From: Candidatus Eiseniibacteriota bacterium
Lineage (GTDB): Bacteria; Orphanbacterota; Orphanbacteria; Orphanbacterales; Orphanbacteraceae
Assembly (NCBI GenBank): GCA_029262235.1
Contig: JAJCZU010000006.1
Location: 198,934-262,933, forward strand
Length of the DNA: 64,000 bases
Direction: 5' to 3'
The translations under genes and the position numbers were made by a program. Positions within the stretch are counted from its first letter, which is position 1. Each line of letters opens with the position of its first letter. The notes under the pieces were generated by a model that was not told where the DNA came from, did not search any database, and saw nothing but the letters and a program-made list of their open reading frames with translations. Shown one piece after another: positions 58,607-64,000 of the stretch.

Positions 58607-59812
58607 GTGATCCCGACTCTCATTGTCATCGCATACATTCTGGTTTTCCTCGAGTTCCTGATCCTTACGGGCGCGTTTCGCTTCGGGCGGCGCGAACGGA
58701 AGAGGAGCGCGCGTCGTGCCGACTACGCGCCGCGCGCCGCAATTCTCTCGCCGCACTACGGCTGGGACGAGCGAACGGAACGGAACGCCCGGCTTCTGCT
58801 CGCCCAGGATTACCCCGGCGACTATGAAGTCGTGTTCATCACGCACAAGCGCGATCAGAGCACACCGGATCCATCCTACGAACCGCTCAAGGTGCTGGCG
58901 GCCGAGCACGGGCGCGCGCGCGTGCTGCTCGCCTCGAATATCGTCGACCACAAGCTGGCCCGCTCGCAGAAAGTGGAGAACCTGCTGACGGCGGTTCGTA
59001 CGCTCGACCCGGAGGTCGAGGTACTCGCGTTCGTCGACGCCGACTCGCGCGTTCGCCCCGACTGGCTGGTCAATCTCGTACAGCCTCTGCAGGAGGACAG
59101 GGTCGGCGCGACGGTCGGCGCCCGTTACTACGTACCTCATACCAGGAATCTCGCGACGCTGGTCGAGTCCGTCTGGATCAATATTCAGCTGCTCTGGCAG
59201 GGGGACCATCCGCGGGGCATGGTCTGGGGCGGCTCGAACGCCATGCGCCGGGAACTGTTCGAACGGGCCGATGTCGCGGGTCGCTGGGAGAACGCCCCAT
59301 TCGAGGACCATCACCTGACGAACGCCGTCCGCGACCTCGGCCGCATCGTTCATTTCGCGCCTGAGGTCATCGTCGTTACCGAAATGTTCGAAAGAAGCTG
59401 GGCTCAGGTACTCGAGTTCACGAACCGTCAGATTCTCGTCACGTATCGCATGGGCCTGAAGACTCCGTGGGCGATGATTCTGCTCATGTATCTTCCCAAG
59501 GCGCTCATCGTGATGGGTCTCGGTGCCGTCTACTGGAACTATCCGCCTTACCTGATCGCAATCGCCGGGATCCCGGTGATCGACGTTACGATGTGTTTCG
59601 TCTCGTTCTGGATCCTGCCTCGCTGGCTGCGGCGGGAGCCCAAAGTGCTGGGATCGCATATACTTGCTTCGCTCCTCTGTCCGCTTTCCATGCTGGTGGC
59701 GATCATCAACGCGCTGAACGCACTGTTTCGGAGCGAGATCGTTTGGGGGGGCGTTCGTTATGTGATACCCTCCGCCACCGAATGCCGGGTAGTAGGGCGG
59801 GAAACCGAGTAG
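58607..59812 (+). CDS. GT2-type membrane glycosyltransferase (ceramide glucosyltransferase/HpnI-like)
   Basis: The 401-residue protein starts at a GTG with GAAGGGGG upstream. A membrane anchor (IPTLIVIAYILVFLEFLIL) is followed by a GT-A domain with YAPRAAILSPHYGWDE, the DxD-type VDADSRVRPDWL, GGSNAMRRELFERADV, FEDHHLTNAVRDLG and NRQILVTYRM (a QxxRW-like segment). Three or four membrane helices close it. The layout resembles GT21 enzymes that glycosylate ceramide or hopanoid-type lipids. A lipid acceptor is inferred. It is followed after 51 bases by a radical SAM gene, a pairing also seen in lipid-modification loci. Confidence 0.83.
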   Translation: MIPTLIVIAYILVFLEFLILTGAFRFGRRERKRSARRADYAPRAAILSPHYGWDERTERNARLLLAQDYPGDYEVVFITHKRDQSTPDPSYEPLKVLAAEHGRARVLLASNIVDHKLARSQKVENLLTAVRTLDPEVEVLAFVDADSRVRPDWLVNLVQPLQEDRVGATVGARYYVPHTRNLATLVESVWINIQLLWQGDHPRGMVWGGSNAMRRELFERADVAGRWENAPFEDHHLTNAVRDLGRIVHFAPEVIVVTEMFERSWAQVLEFTNRQILVTYRMGLKTPWAMILLMYLPKALIVMGLGAVYWNYPPYLIAIAGIPVIDVTMCFVSFWILPRWLRREPKVLGSHILASLLCPLSMLVAIINALNALFRSEIVWGGVRYVIPSATECRVVGRETE

Positions 59813-59863
59813 GGCGAAAACCGCCCGAAATCCCGCGGGAATCAATCGAGAGGGAGTGTCCGA

Positions 59864-61084
59864 GTGCCGACGCGAAGCCGAATCAAACCGCGTAACTTTC
59901 TGAAACATGTCACGAGTGCCCTTACGGACGACTGGCGTACATCAACGAACTTCGCGAGCTACCAGCTGGCGAAGGAAACGTTTTCCTATCGCCATCCGCT
60001 TGGCGCGAAGCACGGTCGCGGAGACAAGCTCCGCCAGATCAGCGTTCGCATCACGGACATGTGCAACCTGCGCTGCCACTCCTGTGGTCAGTGGGGGGAC
60101 AACGGCTACCTGATCGGGCAGTCGCTCAAGGAACTGAAGCAGCGGGAAGTTCCGATCGAGACGTACAAGAAGCTCGTGGACGATCTCGTCGAGCAGAACC
60201 TTTCGCCGCTCTGGTATTTCTGGGGGGGCGAGCCGATGCTCTACCCGAATATCATGGAGCTCTTTCATTATATTCATGACGCCGGCATGCCGATCACGAT
60301 CGTTTCGAACGGAACGAACATGGCGAAGTACGCCGAGGATCTGATCGAGACGTGTCAGATTATCTGGCTCAGCATCGACGGGCCGAACGAAGAGATCCAC
60401 AACACGCAGCGCCCCGGTGTTTCGAAGAAACACGACAACTTCCGCGACGTGAAGAACGCGCTCGAGACGCTGGCGCGCGTGAAGCAGGAGAAAGAGAAGT
60501 TCTATCCGCTGATCGTGCCGATCAGCTGCATCACCGCATACAATACCGATTACGTCACGGATATCTATCGCCTCACGAACGAGCACGCGGACATGCACAT
60601 CTTCTACCTGACCTGGTGGATCGATCCGCACTCGGCGCAGGAACACACGAAGGACTTCGAACGGCGGTTCGGGTTCAAGCCCAAGACGCATTACGGATGG
60701 GTGGGGGCGTGGCACGATTTCGACCACAGCCTGATTCTGGATCGCTTCAAAGAGATGGAAGAGATCAGTGACAAGACCGGTCGCTGCGCCCCGATCATGA
60801 TGCCGAAGCTCACGAACACGGAAGACATTCGCGAGTATTACACGAACCATAAAGCATCGTTCGGATACGATCAGTGCGTGAGTATTTTCATGGCGATGGA
60901 GATCGACAGCAACGGCGATGTCTCGCTCTGCCGCGATTACCACGATTACATCATCGGGAACATCAAGACCGACTCGGTGGAATCGATGTGGAACAATCAG
61001 AAGGCGCTTCAGTTCCGGTCCTCGATCGCGACGGAAGGCACGATGCCCGTCTGCCGGCGGTGCTGCGGTCTCATGGGCTACTAG
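59864..61084 (+). CDS. Radical SAM protein (MoaA/PqqE-type, SPASM-like C-terminus)
   Basis: The 406-residue protein starts at a GTG with GAGAGGGAG upstream. The radical SAM cluster motif is C-NLR-C-HS-C in ITDMCNLRCHSCGQWGDNGY (about 66-85), followed by YFWGGEPMLYPNIMEL and IWLSIDGPNEEIHN. The C-terminal region has CVSIFMAMEIDSNGDVSLCR and PVCRRCCGLMGY, cysteines that could hold an auxiliary cluster as in SPASM proteins. No precursor peptide gene is visible nearby, so a peptide-modification role is unproven; the adjacent GT2 gene suggests modification of a lipid or glycan. Confidence 0.88.
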   Translation: MPTRSRIKPRNFLKHVTSALTDDWRTSTNFASYQLAKETFSYRHPLGAKHGRGDKLRQISVRITDMCNLRCHSCGQWGDNGYLIGQSLKELKQREVPIETYKKLVDDLVEQNLSPLWYFWGGEPMLYPNIMELFHYIHDAGMPITIVSNGTNMAKYAEDLIETCQIIWLSIDGPNEEIHNTQRPGVSKKHDNFRDVKNALETLARVKQEKEKFYPLIVPISCITAYNTDYVTDIYRLTNEHADMHIFYLTWWIDPHSAQEHTKDFERRFGFKPKTHYGWVGAWHDFDHSLILDRFKEMEEISDKTGRCAPIMMPKLTNTEDIREYYTNHKASFGYDQCVSIFMAMEIDSNGDVSLCRDYHDYIIGNIKTDSVESMWNNQKALQFRSSIATEGTMPVCRRCCGLMGY

Positions 61085-61089
61085 CACTC

Positions 61090-61473
61090 GTGAGGAAGCG
61101 CGCGTTTTCCAAAGCACCGTGGGAAAGCAAGGTCGGCTACTGTCGTGCGATCCGTGCGGGCGATCATGTGTACGTGACCGGAACGGCGTCGGTGGCTGAC
61201 GACGGGAGCGTCTACGCTCCGGGTGATCCGGGCGCGCAGGCCGAGCGCTGTTTCGCACTGATCGAAAAGGCGCTGGCCGCGTGCGGCGCCGAAATCAGGC
61301 ACGTCGTCCGAACGCGCATCTTCGTCACGAACATCGATCAGTGGGAGCCGATCGGCGAAGCCCACGCGCGCCTGTTTCGCGACCATCCCCCCGCGACCAC
61401 GATGGTCGAAGTATCCCGCCTGATCGATCCCGCGATGCTCGTCGAGATCGAGGCGGACGCCGTCATCGACTGA
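61090..61473 (+). CDS. RidA family protein
   Basis: The 127-residue protein starts at a GTG at 61090, five bases after the radical SAM stop. It has the RidA pattern: YCRAIRAGDHVYVTGTAS, PGDPGAQAERCFALIEKALA, VVRTRIFVTNIDQWEPIGEAH and PPATTMVEVSRLIDPAMLVEIEADAV. The conserved Arg in VVRTRIFV is present. The YjgF/RidA family contains deaminases of reactive enamine/imine intermediates, but members with this N-terminal form vary in function. Confidence 0.9.
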   Translation: MRKRAFSKAPWESKVGYCRAIRAGDHVYVTGTASVADDGSVYAPGDPGAQAERCFALIEKALAACGAEIRHVVRTRIFVTNIDQWEPIGEAHARLFRDHPPATTMVEVSRLIDPAMLVEIEADAVID

Positions 61474-61518
61474 TTCCCCTGTACCATTGCCCCTCGATAA
61501 TCGTGTACTCTGCCCGCC

Positions 61519-63105
61519 ATGAGCGAGTCGCACGAGAATCGTAGGATCGGCCGGTCGGCCGGGATCATCGGGGCGGCCACGATGCTGTCCCGGGTGTTCG
61601 GCCTCGTCCGCGACATTCTTTTCGCGCAGCTCTTCGGGACATCGATGGCCGCGGACGCGTTCAATCTCGCTTATCGGCTTCCCACGTTTCTCCGCCGCGT
61701 GTTCGGGGAGGGCGTGATGAACGCCGCCTTCATCCCCACATTCACGCAGCACCGGATCGACAACGGTGAGGAAGAGTCGTCGCGTCTTGCGTCGCAGGTA
61801 TTCTGGGCGCTCTCGATCCTGCTCGGCGTCGCGGTTCTCGTTGCGATGATCTGTGCTCCGTACCTCGTGGCGCTGTTTGCGCGCGGCTGGGTGGGGGAGA
61901 CGGAGAAGCTGGCGCTCACGACGCACATCACGCGCCTGATCTTCCCCTACGTGTTTCTCGTGGGCCTTGCGGTGCTCGTGATGGGTATGCTGTTCGCGAG
62001 GCGCCGCTTTCTCGCGGCGTCCCTGGCGCCCACGGTCTTCAGTCTGGGATGGGTGGCCGGGGCGATCTTCGCGCTCTATTTCGCCGAGGAGACGGGGCCG
62101 CGGCTCGACTACTACTGCTACGGTCTGCTTGCCGGTTCGCTCGGCCAGTTCCTGGTGCAGCTGCCGGCGCTCCGGAACGCGGGGATTACGCTGATGCGCT
62201 GGCGCGGCCCCCGCATGCCGGAACTGCGCATCATCGGCGGTCTCATGCTGCCGGGGATCGCGGGCCTTGCCGTCGTGCAGATCAACTCGCTTGCCGACAC
62301 GATCTTCGCGACGCTGCTCCCTACCGGCGCGGTGACGGCTCTCAGCCTCGGGAACCGGGTCATGCTGCTCCCGCTCGCGATCTTCGCGACGGCCGTTTCA
62401 TCCGCGGCCCTTCCCGCGCTTTCGAATCAGGTACACACGGACGGACCGGTGCGCGCGAAAGCTTCTGTTTCGTTTTCGCTCCGTTTTCTGCTGTTCTTTC
62501 TGATCCCGTCGACCGTCGGTCTCTGGCTGCTTGCCCGACCGATCATCCGGCTTCTGTTCCTGCGCGGCGAGTTCGACGAGGAATCGCTTACGATGACCGC
62601 GGCGGCGCTCGGCTTTTACGCGATCGGGCTTATCGCGTTCGGTTGCCTGAAAGCAGTGGCCCCGTACTTCTTCTCGATGCGGGACACGCGCACGCCTGTC
62701 GTGGCGGGCGCCGTCGCCATGGCGGTGAACATCGTCATGAACGCCTTGCTCTACAAGCCGATGGGAGTCACGGGGCTCGCGCTTGCGACGTCGGTCGCCG
62801 GATTCGTGAACCTCGCCCTTCTTCTCGTGATTCTGGCGAAGCGTCACGGATGGCTCGAGTCGCCCGTGGCCGTACCGGCTCTTCGCCTGACGCTGGCCGC
62901 GCTCTTCATGGTGCCCGCAATCCTGTGGATCTCGCCGCTGCTCGAACCGGCGGCGGGCGCCGGCACCCTGGCCCAGCTCGGGCATGTGGGGGGCGCGATC
63001 GGCGCCGGACTCCTCGCATACGGGGCGGCCGCACTCGTGATCGCACGCGAGTTGACGCGGGAAGTGTTCTCGTCGCTTTTCGGACGGGCCTTGTCCCGGC
63101 GATGA
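61519..63105 (+). CDS. murJ: Lipid II flippase MurJ
   Basis: The 528-residue protein has fourteen predicted membrane helices and the MurJ/MviN signatures AGIIGAATMLSRVFGLVRDIL, LPTFLRRVFGEGVMNAAFIP, GIAGLAVVQINSLADTIFA and RDTRTPVVAGAVAMAVNIV. It moves lipid II across the inner membrane, linking the dcw products to the septum. It lies outside the dcw cluster, 45 bases after the RidA gene, and its stop is directly followed by the hairpin that covers the uvrC ribosome binding site. Confidence 0.96.
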   Translation: MSESHENRRIGRSAGIIGAATMLSRVFGLVRDILFAQLFGTSMAADAFNLAYRLPTFLRRVFGEGVMNAAFIPTFTQHRIDNGEEESSRLASQVFWALSILLGVAVLVAMICAPYLVALFARGWVGETEKLALTTHITRLIFPYVFLVGLAVLVMGMLFARRRFLAASLAPTVFSLGWVAGAIFALYFAEETGPRLDYYCYGLLAGSLGQFLVQLPALRNAGITLMRWRGPRMPELRIIGGLMLPGIAGLAVVQINSLADTIFATLLPTGAVTALSLGNRVMLLPLAIFATAVSSAALPALSNQVHTDGPVRAKASVSFSLRFLLFFLIPSTVGLWLLARPIIRLLFLRGEFDEESLTMTAAALGFYAIGLIAFGCLKAVAPYFFSMRDTRTPVVAGAVAMAVNIVMNALLYKPMGVTGLALATSVAGFVNLALLLVILAKRHGWLESPVAVPALRLTLAALFMVPAILWISPLLEPAAGAGTLAQLGHVGGAIGAGLLAYGAAALVIARELTREVFSSLFGRALSRR

Positions 63106-63130
63106 TCCTCCCCTATTTTGAGTGGGAGGA
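63106..63130 (+). promoter_or_regulatory. Hairpin sequestering the uvrC Shine-Dalgarno
   Basis: TCCTCCC (63106-63112), starting at the base after the murJ stop, pairs perfectly with GGGAGGA (63124-63130), the only good ribosome binding site for uvrC, across an 11-base AT-rich loop. Ribosomes finishing murJ could open it. Confidence 0.6.
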
Positions 63131-63138
63131 CCGCACGC

Positions 63139-64000
63139 ATGATGGACCGTGACAAACTCGACGAGCTGCCAGAGCACCCCGGCGTCTACCTGATGAAGGA
63201 TGACGAGGCCTCGATCCTGTACGTCGGGAAAGCCAACAGCCTCCGCAAGCGCGTGCGCAGTTACTTCGACCGCACCCACGACTCACCCCGTCTCCGCGCA
63301 CTCGTGAACCGCGTACGCGCGATCGACACGATCCTCGTCGATTCGGAAAAAGAGGCGCTGCTTCTCGAGCAGAATCTCATCAAGCAGCATCAGCCGCGAT
63401 ACAACGTGCGACTCAAAGACGACAAGAAGTACCCCTTCATCAAGCTCACGATGGGCGATCTCTATCCCCGGATCTACGCGACCCGCAACATAGAGAGCGA
63501 CGGGTCCGTGTACTTCGGGCCGTACACGAACGTGAAGGCGATGCGCCGCGTTCTGAAGTTGATCCATCAAATATTTCCCATTCGCACGTGTACGTACAAA
63601 TTTCCCACGAAGACACCGGTCAAGCTCTGCCTCGACTATCAGATCGGGCGCTGCCTGGGGCCCTGCGAAGAAAAGGTCTCGAAAGGGGAGTACGACCGCA
63701 TGGTCGAGCGCGCGATTCTGCTGCTGCAGGGCAGGAACCGATCGGTCGTGAACGATCTGCGAAAGGCGATGCGGGATGCGTCGGACAACCACCGTTTCGA
63801 AGTGGCGGCGATCTATCGCGACCAGATCCGTTCGATCGAACGTGTCATGGAACGGCAGAGAATCACTTCGCAGGACGGGATCGATCGCGACGTGTTCGCG
63901 ATTGCCGGCAGCGGGAGTGACGCCGTAGCGGTTCTCCTGCGCGTGCGGGAAGGAAAGATGAGCGGGCGCGAGGTGTTTCCGATCGACGAAGGCGCCGAGA
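63139..64000 (+). CDS. uvrC: Excinuclease ABC subunit C (UvrC), 5' part
   Basis: The 287 visible residues run off the window. They begin with a GIY-YIG nuclease domain (LPEHPGVYLMKDDEASILYVGKA is split here as PGVYLMKD and ILYVGKANSLRKRVRSYF), then EALLLEQNLIKQHQPRYNVR, DDKKYPFIKLT, YFGPYTN and the zinc/cluster-like IRTC...CLDYQIGRCLGPCE. A UVR motif (FEVAAIYRDQIRSIERV) follows at about 230. It makes the 3' incision in nucleotide excision repair. The ATG at 63139 has GGGAGGA eight bases upstream; a second ATG follows directly. Confidence 0.97.
   Translation, partial: MMDRDKLDELPEHPGVYLMKDDEASILYVGKANSLRKRVRSYFDRTHDSPRLRALVNRVRAIDTILVDSEKEALLLEQNLIKQHQPRYNVRLKDDKKYPFIKLTMGDLYPRIYATRNIESDGSVYFGPYTNVKAMRRVLKLIHQIFPIRTCTYKFPTKTPVKLCLDYQIGRCLGPCEEKVSKGEYDRMVERAILLLQGRNRSVVNDLRKAMRDASDNHRFEVAAIYRDQIRSIERVMERQRITSQDGIDRDVFAIAGSGSDAVAVLLRVREGKMSGREVFPIDEGAE

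Overview
The window looks like a chromosomal contig from a GC-rich, diderm, respiring bacterium. It has a complete division and cell-wall (dcw) cluster with a DNPR-type MurE (diaminopimelate peptidoglycan), a cbb3 oxidase operon, predicted exported and outer-membrane proteins, and several large secreted proteins that end in a FlgD-like or type-IX-like C-terminal sorting domain. That combination (sorting tails, FG-GAP and YVTN propellers, lamin-tail domains, sulfatase-TPR lipoproteins, fused CcoNO) suggests the FCB superphylum or an uncultivated neighbour such as Eisenbacteria or Krumholzibacteria. This placement is inference only, because there is no rRNA in the window. I see no CRISPR array, tRNA, rRNA, transposase, integrase or phage gene.

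Layout. 1-12.6 kb is mixed: a secreted FG-GAP protein (cut by the window edge) whose start overlaps the AmmeMemoRadiSam enzyme gene amrS, an unknown lipoprotein, an Eis-like acetyltransferase, a 992-residue surface propeller protein, a membrane glycosyltransferase with a TPR, a YifB/ComM ATPase, a DMT exporter and a YaiI-family protein. At 12.7-13.2 kb lies the frameshifted remnant of an OmpA-domain gene. 13.2-21.3 kb (minus strand) is a cbb3 oxidase operon in the order SafE-like, ccoI, ccoS, ccoNO (fused), ccoQ, single-haem ccoP, ccoG. 21.4-28.1 kb holds a second membrane glycosyltransferase overlapping methylmalonyl-CoA epimerase, with a divergent acyl-CoA operon (crotonase, thiolase, acyl-CoA dehydrogenase, isocitrate/isopropylmalate-type dehydrogenase). 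28.1-30.0 kb is a sulfatase-fold TPR lipoprotein.

30.1-47.5 kb is a tightly packed dcw cluster: mraZ, rsmH, ftsL, ftsI (with PASTA), murE, murF, mraY, murD, ftsW, murG, murC, murB, ftsQ, ftsA, ftsZ. It is preceded by a recognisable promoter with two MraZ boxes and followed by a strong hairpin. Nearly all junctions overlap or lie within a few bases, so translational coupling is likely. The lipid II flippase gene murJ is separate, at 61.5 kb.

47.6-64 kb holds a secreted YVTN-propeller/dihaem-peroxidase fusion with a sorting tail, an AT-rich intergenic island, an overlapping operon of two zinc dehydrogenases and a heterodimeric ABC exporter with one degenerate ATP site, an unknown exported beta-rich protein, a 10-bp tandem repeat, a lamin-tail-domain protein, a structured intergenic segment, a GT2 glycosyltransferase, a radical SAM protein, a RidA protein, murJ, and the 5' part of uvrC, whose ribosome binding site lies in a hairpin.

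Most of the window is ordinary core genome. The observations most worth a second look are the shared sorting tails, the propeller-peroxidase fusion, the sulfatase-fold enzyme with a Thr-Leu-Pro-Ser-His active-site segment, the duplicated FtsZ tail motif, the reduced CcoP, the structured leader before the GT2 gene and the hairpin over the uvrC Shine-Dalgarno. I do not see an obviously new multi-gene defence or mobile system.
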